Shown piece by piece: positions 51,359 through 59,128 of a stretch of 59,128 nucleotides of DNA (position 1 is the stretch's first letter; every line of letters starts with the position of its first letter). Source of the DNA: a virus; the IMG/VR virus record IMGVR_UViG_3300048554_000481, positions 1 to 59,128 of that record. One strand, 5' to 3'. A program made the translations under genes and the position numbers. The notes beneath the pieces are model-generated. The model searched no databases. It saw only the letters and a program-made list of their open reading frames with translations, and was not told where the DNA came from.

Positions 51359-52075
51359 CTATTTATCGGATTTTGCCCTGGACTGTTGCTGTTTTGCAAG
51401 CCAGTCTTTTGCTATACGACTACTAGGTGCTTGATTTGCGAAAGCTCTAATGGCTTTTTCTACATAATCAAAGTTTTCTTTGCGTTCTGGATCTTCTAAT
51501 CCACCGCTATTATCTATTACATGAAAGTTGCCTGCTCCAAATATTTGTTGGAACTTCATAATATTTGCTTGTACTTGAGCCCACATTTTACTAACAACTT
51601 TACTTGGTAGTTGTCTAGCTCTTTTTTTATTACGTTCTTGTGCTACATCTTCATTTGTATTTACAAACAACATCATTGTGTCATAACCTAAACTTTTTAA
51701 GTTATCACTTTGCTTTTTTACTTTTGCTGGGTCTTTGCCTGTGCCATCTATAATAACACCAAGTCTACCATCCAAGTGACTTGCTTCTTTACTCATAGTA
51801 ACTGCTTTGGCACGATTACGAATCTCTTGTCCTCTGTCACTGTACACTTGGTCAGGATCTTTTAGGTCAAGTTCTGGTTCTGCTTTTTTGGCTAGGTATT
51901 CATAAATGTCATCACTGTTGATCATTTTTAGACCATACTGTGATCCACCCAAAAGTGTGCGGGCCACATAGCTTTTTCCACTACCTGGACCGCCAGCAAG
52001 AAATATTGCTTTAAAAATTTGAGGATCATTAGGACCCTCATTTATATTAGATTGAATTACTTCATGTATTAACAT
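51359..52075 (-). CDS. Zeta-toxin-like P-loop kinase
   Basis: 238 residues from the ATG at 52075 (the reading frame could also begin upstream at 52120). Walker A FLAGGPGSGKSYVAR (about 25-39), then INSDDIYEYLA and a long lid; VIIDGTGKDP (about 106-115) and a basic RNKKRARQLP stretch follow. These P-loop kinases include zeta toxins, which phosphorylate sugar nucleotides of the cell wall, but many phage relatives act as RNA or nucleotide kinases. No antitoxin neighbour visible. Confidence 0.65.
   Translation of the reverse strand: MLIHEVIQSNINEGPNDPQIFKAIFLAGGPGSGKSYVARTLLGGSQYGLKMINSDDIYEYLAKKAEPELDLKDPDQVYSDRGQEIRNRAKAVTMSKEASHLDGRLGVIIDGTGKDPAKVKKQSDNLKSLGYDTMMLFVNTNEDVAQERNKKRARQLPSKVVSKMWAQVQANIMKFQQIFGAGNFHVIDNSGGLEDPERKENFDYVEKAIRAFANQAPSSRIAKDWLAKQQQSRAKSDK
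51360..51367 (-). promoter_or_regulatory. T4-type late promoter motif
   Basis: GATAAATA on the minus strand, inside the end of the kinase gene and ahead of the SNase-fold gene. Confidence 0.4.
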
Positions 52076-52080
52076 GCATA

Positions 52081-52088
52081 TATTTATG
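52081..52088 (-). promoter_or_regulatory. T4-type late promoter motif
   Basis: CATAAATA on the minus strand, six bases ahead of the kinase ATG. Confidence 0.45.
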
Positions 52089-52736
52089 CTAATCCCATCT
52101 GTAAAAGATATGTGCTCCAATACGACCTATATGGTTCATTCCTCTGTCATTGGCCCATCGTGGCTTAACATATGTAGCATGATAGTGTGTTGCACCTTCT
52201 GTAATACCTCTATACTTGTCACTGTACAATATAGCACCAGCTACATATTGTGCTTGCACCCATCCTGTTTCATCTCTGGGATCGTCACTTTTACCATCAC
52301 AAAACCAGCTGAATTGACACTTGTGCCTAATAGGATTAAAGACCCGATCTTCGTCAGGTAACTCTGGATCCTGTTTTGTTTTCCAACTTTCTTTTGTAGG
52401 ACCTTCTTTGATTACTTCACATACTGTGTTAGGATATCTATCATCATGTACTCTATTCAACACTACATCTGCAACTGCATATTGTCCTGCTAGATTATCA
52501 CTACGACTTTCGTAATAGATATTCAGTGCCATGCACATTGCTTGTTCATCGTTGCCTATTAATTTTGGTTGTAAAGTTTCCATGTCTTGATTTATGTCTT
52601 GGAAACTAACTAGTGTTTCGGCGCCTGCCATGTTTCCTGCTTTACCGGGTTCGATTAGCGAAAACATAAAGAAAGCAAAAAACCCCACCATAAGTCCATT
52701 CAGGCTTATTGCCATTATCTTAAAAACTCTATACAT
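52089..52736 (-). CDS. SleB-type cell-wall hydrolase (lysin)
   Basis: 215 residues. A signal-anchor segment at 5-28 (FKIMAISLNGLMVGFFAFFM) is followed by a Hydrolase_2 (SleB) domain: MALNIYYESRSDNLAGQYAV (about 69-88) with the catalytic Glu, ADVVLNRVHDDRYPNTVCEV (about 89-108), CQFSWFCDG (about 139-147) and THYHATYVKPRWA (about 183-195). SleB domains are lytic transglycosylases. It is a likely lysin held at the membrane before lysis (SAR-like). GAGGCAGATAT precedes the ATG. Confidence 0.8.
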   Translation of the reverse strand: MYRVFKIMAISLNGLMVGFFAFFMFSLIEPGKAGNMAGAETLVSFQDINQDMETLQPKLIGNDEQAMCMALNIYYESRSDNLAGQYAVADVVLNRVHDDRYPNTVCEVIKEGPTKESWKTKQDPELPDEDRVFNPIRHKCQFSWFCDGKSDDPRDETGWVQAQYVAGAILYSDKYRGITEGATHYHATYVKPRWANDRGMNHIGRIGAHIFYRWD

Positions 52737-52760
52737 ATATCTGCCTCACTTACTCATTAT

Positions 52761-52768
52761 TATTTAAG
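52761..52768 (-). promoter_or_regulatory. T4-type late promoter motif
   Basis: CTTAAATA on the minus strand, 24 bases before the lysin start. Confidence 0.35.
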
Positions 52769-52993
52769 TTAAAGTTCGCCAAAAATGATTCGTTCCTTTA
52801 CTTTACCTGCATCGTCTACGAAGTCAATGGAACCATCTTTAACATCTCCACGTTGCTTCAAACCATGTTTATTTTTTGTTAATTGTTTCATGTGTTTGAC
52901 AGCTTTATTTTTATCACCAAAGAGATCACAACTCTTGGATTTTATACCTCCGTAATTATTATAATAAACTGATTCAATTTCATATGTAGCCAT
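52769..52993 (-). CDS. Small basic hypothetical protein
   Basis: 74 residues with paired tyrosines at the start (YEIESVYYNNYGGIKSKSCD) and a Lys-rich helix. Behind the promoter at 53019. Unknown. Confidence 0.6.
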   Translation of the reverse strand: MATYEIESVYYNNYGGIKSKSCDLFGDKNKAVKHMKQLTKNKHGLKQRGDVKDGSIDFVDDAGKVKERIIFGEL

Positions 52994-53018
52994 AATATAT
53001 ACCTCATCCTTTGTATAT

Positions 53019-53047
53019 AATATAATACTTCAACTACTATATGTCAA
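53019..53047 (-). promoter_or_regulatory. Sigma70-type promoter
   Basis: TTGACA, 17 bases, TATATT on the minus strand. Confidence 0.6.
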
Positions 53048-53222
53048 GTTCAAATTGATAGTCTGGAGCATTTTCTGCTTCAAACTGTTCTACGATTGCC
53101 TTTTTCTGAGCAATCATATTCTCCAGCGAATAAACTGCCATTCGCTTCTCATCACTTGCACCTTCTGTCAAGTTAATAATTGCACCTTCAAGTATTTCGA
53201 TATCTTGGATAAGATCGTTCAT
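53037..53222 (-). CDS. Small helical acidic protein
   Basis: 61 residues, helical (LIQDIEILEGAIINLTEGAS; EKRMAVYSLENMIAQKK), acidic. Starts with AGGAGG upstream. Unknown. Confidence 0.55.
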   Translation of the reverse strand: MNDLIQDIEILEGAIINLTEGASDEKRMAVYSLENMIAQKKAIVEQFEAENAPDYQFELDI

Positions 53223-53232
53223 AGTAGACCTC

Positions 53233-53430
53233 CTAGTCTAAATCACATTGCCAATAAGTGCCGTCATACCAAGCACGGAGACCACCCAGTGGATAATCTT
53301 TATGCTCAAAGAATATATACGGACGACCATTGGTGTCCAGTTTTGTTTCTATAATACTGGCTTCATTTAAAGGTATTAAACGTTCTGCACCAGTTTCTGC
53401 ATAGTACGCACTGTTAAAAATTCTAAGCAT
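53233..53430 (-). CDS. Small beta-rich hypothetical protein
   Basis: 65 residues (IIETKLDTNGRPYIFFEHKD; GGLRAWYDGTYWQCDLD), mostly beta. Start overlaps the stop of the upstream gene by one base. Unknown. Confidence 0.55.
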   Translation of the reverse strand: MLRIFNSAYYAETGAERLIPLNEASIIETKLDTNGRPYIFFEHKDYPLGGLRAWYDGTYWQCDLD

Positions 53431-53750
53431 TAAGATACCTCTTCAAAGCCGCACATTGCAACTTCGTAAGTTTTACCATCAACTATCATTTGGTCACCCA
53501 TTGAAGTAGATCGAAGTCCCATACCATTTTTTAACGGAGCAAGTGTAGTAACAAAAGGATTGTAATCGCCGTTTTCCATACCGTCTTCAAAAGTTTTCTC
53601 AGGTCGGCTCCAACTGCCCATTACATTGTTAGTCCAACGATAAGCATACTCAAGTGCTTCTTCAACTACATTAAGAGTTGTTTCAACTTCTGCTACTGTA
53701 ACTGGTGCATCTTCAAATGCTTTGTGGATAACTGTTACATTCATTCCCAT
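53430..53750 (-). CDS. Hypothetical early protein
   Basis: About 104-106 residues (ATG at 53750 or 53744). Helical N-terminus (VTVAEVETTLNVVEEALEYA) and beta-rich C-terminus (GKTYEVAMCGFEEVS). Expressed from the early promoter at 53776. Confidence 0.6.
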   Translation of the reverse strand: MGMNVTVIHKAFEDAPVTVAEVETTLNVVEEALEYAYRWTNNVMGSWSRPEKTFEDGMENGDYNPFVTTLAPLKNGMGLRSTSMGDQMIVDGKTYEVAMCGFEEVS

Positions 53751-53775
53751 GTCTATCTCCTTATTAACTACTTAC

Positions 53776-53804
53776 AGTATACATTCAAGACGTCTTACTG
53801 TCAA
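53776..53804 (-). promoter_or_regulatory. Early sigma70-type promoter
   Basis: TTGACA, 17 bases, TATACT on the minus strand; the spacer has the perfect palindrome AAGACGTCTT. Confidence 0.75.
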
Positions 53805-54055
53805 CCTTTTTCTACTATATCCATTGCCCATTGATCCCAGGGCTCATTTTTTGTAGCTTTCAATAAGTTAAAATCAACGTCAAAGCCATCTGCTAAAACA
53901 TCTTCTAGCATTGCATCTTTAATAACATTTAGGTTAGCTTTGTCGTTTGTATCAATCCAAAGTGTTCCATACTCCCAAAACATATTTGGAGCAGATGCAC
54001 CTAATTCTGCAAACTGTTTTTCAATAGCGGTGATTGATTTTGATTCTAAACCCAT
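53801..54055 (-). CDS. Hypothetical early protein
   Basis: 84 residues from the ATG at 54055 (AAAGGAG upstream). Acidic alpha/beta (EYGTLWIDTNDKANLNVIKD). Its stop lies in the promoter of the next gene. Unknown. Confidence 0.6.
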   Translation of the reverse strand: MGLESKSITAIEKQFAELGASAPNMFWEYGTLWIDTNDKANLNVIKDAMLEDVLADGFDVDFNLLKATKNEPWDQWAMDIVEKG

Positions 54056-54084
54056 TACAAGCTCCTTTGTTAACTTATACATAC

Positions 54085-54113
54085 ACTATAACACCAAGAT
54101 GTCATACTGTCAA
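54085..54113 (-). promoter_or_regulatory. Strong early sigma70-type promoter
   Basis: TTGACA, 17 bases, TATAGT on the minus strand with spacer GTATGACATCTTGGTGT. Confidence 0.8.
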
Positions 54114-54448
54114 GTGTTTTTTGGAGGTTTTGTTGTAAAATCTAAATTAAAATCATCGCCAGCTATTAGATCATCTACACTATATTCTACTGTATATGTT
54201 TTAGTAGTATCTAAATTTTTAATGTCCGCGAACAGTCTATCCAACGCTTCATCTGTCCAATTACTACCAGTATCTACATCAGTGTATATAACATTTTGGA
54301 ACTTTTTCCATTCATAATAGTTCTGAATATCAATTGGATCGCAAGGATCATATCCTTCGGCTACCATATCTTCTAATAGTGCAGTATCGTGTAATCCACT
54401 TTTACGTTTAGCTCGTTCTACATCAAAATTAAATATTTCTGCCGTCAT
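54110..54448 (-). CDS. Hypothetical acidic protein
   Basis: 112 residues, acidic (LLEDMVAEGYDPCDPIDIQN; VEYSVDDLIAGDDFNLDFTT). Coupled by TAATG to the upstream gene. Unknown. Confidence 0.6.
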   Translation of the reverse strand: MTAEIFNFDVERAKRKSGLHDTALLEDMVAEGYDPCDPIDIQNYYEWKKFQNVIYTDVDTGSNWTDEALDRLFADIKNLDTTKTYTVEYSVDDLIAGDDFNLDFTTKPPKNT

Positions 54449-54738
54449 TAGTCACACTCCGGAAACTTTTTTCTTACCAGTTGATGAATTGGTTCAAAAT
54501 GCCCATTCATGTTTTCAGCTACATATGTTTTTGGTTCTTGTGTACCCCATTTAAATATAGCAATTTTTGCCATATTAAATATCTCTCGCTTGTTAGCATT
54601 TATTAGTGTATCAGCTGGGTTGTCATCATCTATTTCATCTAGATAACGTAAAGCGAATGTCGCTATATCTTCTACACTTAGTGGGACCTCTACTTTTGCC
54701 AAGATCTTTCTACCATCGCCAGTGTCTTTTGACCTCAT
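54448..54738 (-). CDS. Hypothetical protein
   Basis: 96 residues, helical middle (VEDIATFALRYLDEIDDDNP; REIFNMAKIAIFKWGTQ), soluble. First gene behind the promoter at 54814. Unknown. Confidence 0.6.
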   Translation of the reverse strand: MRSKDTGDGRKILAKVEVPLSVEDIATFALRYLDEIDDDNPADTLINANKREIFNMAKIAIFKWGTQEPKTYVAENMNGHFEPIHQLVRKKFPECD

Positions 54739-54813
54739 TGTTTTGCCTTTCTTTTGCCTATGTTAGTATTCGATGTGCCATGACATCTCTCCATTCATTC
54801 TTACTATAGTAAG

Positions 54814-54842
54814 AGTTTATGGCAAGATGACTCGATTGTCAA
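54814..54842 (-). promoter_or_regulatory. Sigma70-type promoter
   Basis: TTGACA, 17 bases, TAAACT on the minus strand. Confidence 0.55.
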
Positions 54843-54882
54843 GCGAAAAAGACAAAAAAGATTATCTTTCTTCTTGACACAG

Positions 54883-54890
54883 TATTTATG
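54883..54890 (-). promoter_or_regulatory. T4-type late promoter motif
   Basis: CATAAATA on the minus strand at the end of the large structural gene; it would read into the gap before 54738, or be a chance match. Confidence 0.3.
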
Positions 54891-57426
54891 CTTCAATAAA
54901 TGAGATTGCGGAACTCCAAGTAACACTTTTGCCTGTAGAACCTTTTGCTCTTACACGGAATTGGTTACCAATAATTTCTGCATTTACATTCCAACCTGTA
55001 TATGATACAGTCCAATCACTGTTTTGATCTGGACTTAATGCGCCGCCTGATATTGCTGTATTAGCTGTATAAGTGTTTAGTTCGTATTCAACTAGATCAC
55101 CTGAAAGATAACTAGCCATTGGATCCCAAACGTCTACGCCTAAATCTGATGTGCCGCCTCTTTGATAATCTATTTTAATAGGAGTACCAACTAGACTTAA
55201 ATTACCACTAGTGTTTGTTACTAGCCCTTCTACTTTAAAGGCTTGCTTTTCGCCACTAGCCGCAATTCCCAATGCTCTTACTTCAAAGAACCAAGTCTTA
55301 TCGCTAGCTGGTTCTGGTGTGCCACCATTAAATTGTAATACAGTTGCAGTACCATCTGTTGTGTTAAGAGGATCACTTGGTATGCCTCCCATGCTTGATA
55401 CATCTACAGTTGTTGCTGTTTGTGTTATTAATACTGTACCATCTGTACTTGTTAGACTTTTAAATTTAAAATTATCTGCTGTTCTAGCATCAAATAATCC
55501 AGTGCCACTACCAACATTACTCACAGTAATTGAGTCTGATAGTGTAAGTTCGTCTGTACCTTGTGCTACAGTAATACCTGCTCCGCCAACAACACTTCTA
55601 AATCTAAGATCTGGACCGCTTACATCTTTAAATACTTCGCTACCAGATCCTAAGTTTGTGGCTCCGTTAATACCTGTTTGACTAGAAGTTGTTAACAAAC
55701 TCTTCCAAGTAGTTGTGTCTCCAAAGTATCCTTCTATGCTATGATTATCTGAATTATATCTAATCTCACCTATTTCAGTATTTGGTCGCTGTGCAGTTGT
55801 ACCAACCGGAATTTTTATTGCGGCTGTGCCTGGTATTCTCGTATTTTCTTCTAGTTCAATTTTAATGTCGCCGCCAATGCCATCTGCATTAGTAACTTTA
55901 ATTTGACCAGCAGTTTGTTCAACTTTTCTTGCTCTACTTACTCCAGCACTTTTAACTACGAGACCGCTACCTTGCTCTTCGTTCAAACTGTTTATAAACT
56001 CTAGTGCAGTGAAACTTGCTTGTTCAAAGTCAGCTATTGTACCTGTGTCACTAACACCCGGATCTTTTCTAACAAAAATTGTTAAAATATCTGATCTAAC
56101 AACAATATCATTAGCATTGGCTGATATTGCATTTTGACCTGCTTCACTGCTAACAACAAATAGTGTATTTGAACCACCATTGAAGTTTTGAATTATAGTT
56201 GTTCCTGTAACAGATGTGCCAGTTCCTGCAATGTTACTAACGTCTGTTGTAAATCCGCCAGCATTATGTCCTGGTCTATCTGTCGGGACAACAGGTGTTG
56301 ACCCATCGCTTGTTTCTTGTTCTCTTTGTTGATGATTTTGAGTAAACCCAATTACATTGCCACAGTAATCATATACTGGTGTTTGACTATCAACATTAGG
56401 TTGTGGATCATCATCTCTTTGTAGTAAATCTAATAGCTCTTGATCCAATAATAGATGAAAAATATTAGGATATTCAATTACTTCACCTTGTAATACACGG
56501 TTTCCATTTGAATCATACTGGTGTCCAACATTTGTTTGACCTGTGCTAGAACCTTTGGAATACTGTACTGGATACCCGCCTAATCTGTCATAAAGTGATT
56601 TAAGCTGACTTGTAAGTCTTGCATTACCTGAAATGCCGCCACTGTTACTATTATGTAATACTCCAATTTGTGCATTACAACCAGGATCAGGAGTTGCAAA
56701 TTGACTACCGCCTTGACTATAACTTCCACCAATGGTATTTTCAAAATTAATTAGTCCTGTTATTTGATCACCGATACTCTTAATATCTTGTGTAATAGCA
56801 TCTAATTCAGACTGTACTAGTGTTCCACTTGTAATCTTACCAATGTTACTTGCTAAATTTCCTAGTACTCCGCCGTTAAAAATATTAGTATTGAAGCCGC
56901 CATCTGCACTAATACAAGCACACATATCAGCATCTGCAATAGCACCAATGCCGTCTGTGATTGCTTTACCTGCTCCTAAGAAACTGCCCATTGCACGTTC
57001 TAACATGTTGGGAATAGCAATAGGATCTACTGGAGCACTACAGAAGTTTATCATGTTAGCAACATTTTGTGCTTCTGCTAACACACCATTGAGTCTGCCT
57101 AGTACTTCGTCAAACTTTGTATGATCCATAAAACTTTCTAAGCTACCTTGTAGCTCGTTTAATGCATCGTTGAGTTCACCTTGTATATTTGGAATACCTA
57201 ATAGTGCGGCAATATTTGTATGCAAGCACAGTTGTACGTTGGGTAATTTTAGACCATTACCCGCTAGTAAGCCGCACAGTAGTTCTCTGAGTGTAAAACT
57301 ATATTCAGCACTAACAACACCGCGTAGTGCATCAGTACCAAGTCCTTGTGTACCACTTAGATGATGTCTAGTATCTAAATAATCGTTTGCACTAGACAAA
57401 CCATTTGTAAAATCTTTGTAACTCAT
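54886..57426 (-). CDS. Large virion structural protein with fibre-like C-terminus
   Basis: 846 residues. The N-terminal 330 residues contain amphipathic helices and several Cys (CGLLAGNGLKLPNVQLCLHT; ADADMCACISADG), the middle (VVSSEAGQNAISANANDIVV) and end are beta-rich repeats with Ser/Thr/Gly, and NTEIGEIRYNSDNHSIEGYF (about residues 560-580) is a motif common in phage tail fibres and receptor-binding proteins. Sits directly downstream of the PAAR-like gene behind a late promoter. Probably a baseplate or fibre component. Confidence 0.65.
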   Translation of the reverse strand: MSYKDFTNGLSSANDYLDTRHHLSGTQGLGTDALRGVVSAEYSFTLRELLCGLLAGNGLKLPNVQLCLHTNIAALLGIPNIQGELNDALNELQGSLESFMDHTKFDEVLGRLNGVLAEAQNVANMINFCSAPVDPIAIPNMLERAMGSFLGAGKAITDGIGAIADADMCACISADGGFNTNIFNGGVLGNLASNIGKITSGTLVQSELDAITQDIKSIGDQITGLINFENTIGGSYSQGGSQFATPDPGCNAQIGVLHNSNSGGISGNARLTSQLKSLYDRLGGYPVQYSKGSSTGQTNVGHQYDSNGNRVLQGEVIEYPNIFHLLLDQELLDLLQRDDDPQPNVDSQTPVYDYCGNVIGFTQNHQQREQETSDGSTPVVPTDRPGHNAGGFTTDVSNIAGTGTSVTGTTIIQNFNGGSNTLFVVSSEAGQNAISANANDIVVRSDILTIFVRKDPGVSDTGTIADFEQASFTALEFINSLNEEQGSGLVVKSAGVSRARKVEQTAGQIKVTNADGIGGDIKIELEENTRIPGTAAIKIPVGTTAQRPNTEIGEIRYNSDNHSIEGYFGDTTTWKSLLTTSSQTGINGATNLGSGSEVFKDVSGPDLRFRSVVGGAGITVAQGTDELTLSDSITVSNVGSGTGLFDARTADNFKFKSLTSTDGTVLITQTATTVDVSSMGGIPSDPLNTTDGTATVLQFNGGTPEPASDKTWFFEVRALGIAASGEKQAFKVEGLVTNTSGNLSLVGTPIKIDYQRGGTSDLGVDVWDPMASYLSGDLVEYELNTYTANTAISGGALSPDQNSDWTVSYTGWNVNAEIIGNQFRVRAKGSTGKSVTWSSAISFIEA

Positions 57427-57728
57427 TGTACTGTTTGACCCCCACCTGCTCTAACATTTGGACTAGCACTACTAGCATTTGGTCCACAATGAGGTGGTAT
57501 AGGACATAAACCATCTGGGCCAGCAGGATCTCCATTGAGTATAACTGCACGATTTTCAACTCTAACTTTACCAACAGTGTCGGTTGCTTTTAATGGTCCA
57601 CCACCATGAGTGTTTGGATCAGCGTCTATACTGACAAATCTGCTGTTTGCTCTTACTGTATTTTGTTGAGCGACAGTTGTTGCACCGCAAATTCTACTAT
57701 CACCTTGTCTATGAACATATCTTGCCAT
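57423..57728 (-). CDS. PAAR-like spike-tip protein
   Basis: 101 residues. Contains the pattern RQGDSRICGATTVAQQN, NTHGGGPLKATDTVG, RAVILNGDPAG and CPIPPHCGPNASSASPN, typical of phage PAAR-repeat proteins, with His and Cys residues that may bind a metal at the spike tip. PAAR proteins sharpen the tail spike. Perfect late promoter at 57734-57741. Confidence 0.7.
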   Translation of the reverse strand: MARYVHRQGDSRICGATTVAQQNTVRANSRFVSIDADPNTHGGGPLKATDTVGKVRVENRAVILNGDPAGPDGLCPIPPHCGPNASSASPNVRAGGGQTVQ

Positions 57729-57733
57729 GCAAG

Positions 57734-57741
57734 TATTTATA
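57734..57741 (-). promoter_or_regulatory. Perfect T4 late promoter
   Basis: TATAAATA on the minus strand, six bases before the ATG of the PAAR-like gene at 57728. Confidence 0.6.
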
Positions 57742-58087
57742 AAAGTCCTGTGAGCTTTTCTGTATCTGACCTATCTGGTAACTTAATACCACTTGAACCT
57801 TGCAGATAAACACTTGCAATACCTTGTGATGGCGTATACATTGCAACAATCTGATCCTGACTAACTGTTACTGGGTCACTTTTATGAACATCTAAACTCA
57901 TTAGCCAAGGAATAAGCATTGCTTGTCCGTTTTGTGGGTTTAGTGTTAGTACAGTTGGCTTTACAATATGTAGTGTTTTTTGCTTAGTTGCTGAATCAAA
58001 CTTTTCAAATCTTGCTACTACTTCTTCACCTGTACTTAATTTAATGCCTATAATATCATTCTTTTTATAATTGGATGTCACCAACAT
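57737..58087 (-). CDS. Small beta-rich phage protein, possibly Sm-like
   Basis: About 114-116 residues; the ATG at 58087 or a GTG at 58081, overlapping the glutaredoxin gene. KKNDIIGIKLSTGEEVVARF (about 8-27) resembles the start of small barrels (Sm/LSm-like), followed by further strands. Unknown; assigned only by shape. Confidence 0.5.
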   Translation of the reverse strand: MLVTSNYKKNDIIGIKLSTGEEVVARFEKFDSATKQKTLHIVKPTVLTLNPQNGQAMLIPWLMSLDVHKSDPVTVSQDQIVAMYTPSQGIASVYLQGSSGIKLPDRSDTEKLTGLL

Positions 58088-58340
58088 CTATAACTTCTCC
58101 TATGAGTTTTCTTACCATGTCTGGATTCATACGAACAAGTGCTTGCCCTCCTCCTGCTACTAGTAGTTTTCCATTGTTGTAAATTTGAGGCATAGTTCTA
58201 TGCCCCTCACTTATCAAAAACTCTCTAGCTTCAGGATTGGTATCCACTCTGATTTCTTCGTATTCAAATCCGTTTGTATCTAAGTATTGTTTAGCCATTG
58301 TGCAATAATGACACAATGGCTTACTATATACCGTAATCAC
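58065..58340 (-). CDS. Glutaredoxin
   Basis: 91 residues. MITVYSKPLCHYCTMAKQYL has the active-site CHYC, then RTMPQIYNNGKLL with the cis-proline and AGGGQALVRM. It reduces ribonucleotide reductase and thus belongs with nrdB, whose stop overlaps its start by 4 bases. Confidence 0.9.
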   Translation of the reverse strand: MITVYSKPLCHYCTMAKQYLDTNGFEYEEIRVDTNPEAREFLISEGHRTMPQIYNNGKLLVAGGGQALVRMNPDMVRKLIGEVIDVGDIQL

Positions 58341-59128
58341 AATTTCATCCCTTGGAATGTGCTACCGTTAACATCTTGCTTAGTGCCTCCGATAACGTAA
58401 CTACTAATCTCAGTTTCTTGTGGCGCAACTTGCACTTCTGCACCTGCAATCCACTTTTGTGTCCAAGGTAAAGGATTACTTACACCTTTGTATGGGCTTT
58501 CAAGTCCAACTGCCGTCATACGTTTATTAGCAGTCCATTCAACATATTCACCCAATAGTTGTGCATTTAGTCCAATCATTGATCCGTCCTTGAACAAATA
58601 GTCTGCCCAGGCTTTCTCTTGGTCTACTGCATCAATAAACAGTTGAACCATTTCGTCCCGAGTTTCTTCTTGGATACGAGCAAAGTCGGGATCATCTTTG
58701 GGCATCAGTTTTAGTAATGTTTGGGTACTACCCAAATGTACATTCTCATCTCTACAAATAAGTTTAATAATCTTAGCATTGCCTTCCATCTTCTTAAGTT
58801 CAGCAAATGCCCAGCTACATGCAAACGATACATAAAAGCGAACACCTTCAAGAATGTTTACACTCATCATAGCTTTCCATATTAACTTTTTCAATTCGTA
58901 TTTGTCAACTACAATCTTCTTACCGTTGACAGTGTGTGTACCTTCACCTAGTAAATTGTACCATTGACCCATTTCAATTAGGTCATCATAGTGCTTGCTG
59001 ATATCACTTGCACAATCCATAATAGGTGCAATCTCCATCATCTCGTCAAATACAATACTTGGGTTTGAATACACATTTCTAATAATATGTGTGTAACTGC
59101 GACTGTGGATAGTTTCGTTAAACGTCCA
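58337..59128 (-). CDS. nrdB: Ribonucleotide reductase class I beta subunit, cut off by the right edge
   Basis: About 264 residues are visible as the C-terminal part; the frame continues past the window. WTFNETIHSRSYTHIIRNVY at the upstream edge, VRFYVSFACSWAFAELK, IKLICRDENVHLGSTQTLL (metal-ligand Glu and His) and the C-terminal tail match class Ia/Ic NrdB. It makes the tyrosyl or metal radical used by NrdA to produce deoxynucleotides. Paired with glutaredoxin. Confidence 0.93.
   Translation of the reverse strand, partial: WTFNETIHSRSYTHIIRNVYSNPSIVFDEMMEIAPIMDCASDISKHYDDLIEMGQWYNLLGEGTHTVNGKKIVVDKYELKKLIWKAMMSVNILEGVRFYVSFACSWAFAELKKMEGNAKIIKLICRDENVHLGSTQTLLKLMPKDDPDFARIQEETRDEMVQLFIDAVDQEKAWADYLFKDGSMIGLNAQLLGEYVEWTANKRMTAVGLESPYKGVSNPLPWTQKWIAGAEVQVAPQETEISSYVIGGTKQDVNGSTFQGMKL

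Noticed and set aside
55211-55681. 156-codon open frame on the plus strand
   Set aside because: Antisense to the large structural gene, with low-complexity serine/proline/leucine content.
1-59128. The window as a bacterial chromosome segment
   Set aside because: Metabolic genes are many, but the clamp loader, PhoH, NrdB-glutaredoxin pair, lysin, PAAR/fibre genes, late promoters and tiny overlapping genes fit a T4-like phage and not a bacterial chromosome.

Overview
The window looks like part of the genome of a large marine T4-like myovirus whose host is an alphaproteobacterium. Evidence for a phage: dense, mostly minus-strand small genes joined by ATGA/TAATG overlaps, a T4 gp44-type clamp loader, class I ribonucleotide reductase NrdB next to glutaredoxin, PhoH, an ATP-dependent DNA ligase, a gp31/GroES-like cochaperonin, Hsp20, MazG-like enzymes, a PAAR-like spike protein with a fibre-like structural protein, a SleB lysin, and repeated TATAAATA-type late promoters. 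Evidence for an alphaproteobacterial host: a circularly permuted two-piece tmRNA, two DUF1127-type proteins, an FdxA-type ferredoxin, a pseudoazurin, and a protein resembling aa3 cytochrome oxidase subunit IV. Base composition is AT-rich throughout and there are no rRNA genes, insertion sequences or CRISPR arrays.

Layout. 1-10.8 kb: a cut-off gene at the left edge, phoH, a run of small early genes behind strong sigma70-like promoters (TTGACA-17-TATAGT), a MazG-like protein, an HNH nuclease beside a DGQH-motif protein, a Pth2-like protein and a short plus-strand block of membrane proteins. 10.8-19.9 kb: clamp loader, cupin, dihydroorotate dehydrogenase-like protein, secreted metalloprotease, cochaperonin, PEP carboxykinase, a DnaE-like fragment, a PiT-like permease, Bax-inhibitor-1 and MazG. 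19.9-31.9 kb: a long operon of radical SAM, methyltransferase, aldolase, GAPDH, PsiE, PRPP synthetase, Fe-S carrier, PurC, PyrF, ferredoxin, MIP18/SufT-like protein, QueD-like protein and exonuclease. 32-38 kb: DNA ligase, small membrane proteins, a second radical SAM protein and an outer-membrane porin. 37.8-40.7 kb: tmRNA, a Rieske-oxygenase-like protein without Rieske ligands, tRNA-Trp and YqgE/AlgH. 40.7-47.5 kb: MscS-like protein, lipase, a pseudoazurin/DoxX/cox-subunit-like operon, DUF1127 genes, GMP reductase, ClpS and Hsp20. 47.5-59.1 kb: a long structured leader, bS21 and IF-3, a coiled-coil membrane protein, lysin, small early genes, virion proteins, glutaredoxin and NrdB running off the right edge.

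How it fits together. The metabolic genes read as one supply line. PckA makes PEP, GAPDH and aldolase run lower gluconeogenesis toward hexose phosphate, PRPP synthetase converts ribose-5-phosphate to PRPP, PurC, PyrF, a PyrD-like enzyme and GuaC act on nucleotides, and NrdB with glutaredoxin makes deoxynucleotides. Phosphate genes (PhoH, PiT-like, PsiE), Fe-S genes (ErpA-like, MIP18, FdxA) and an electron-carrier operon would support this. A translation set (IF-3, bS21, tRNA-Trp, tmRNA, Pth2-like) and proteolysis/chaperone genes (ClpS, Hsp20, GroES-like) suggest control of host translation and protein quality. These links are inference from gene content. All functional calls come from reading motifs by eye, without database searches.
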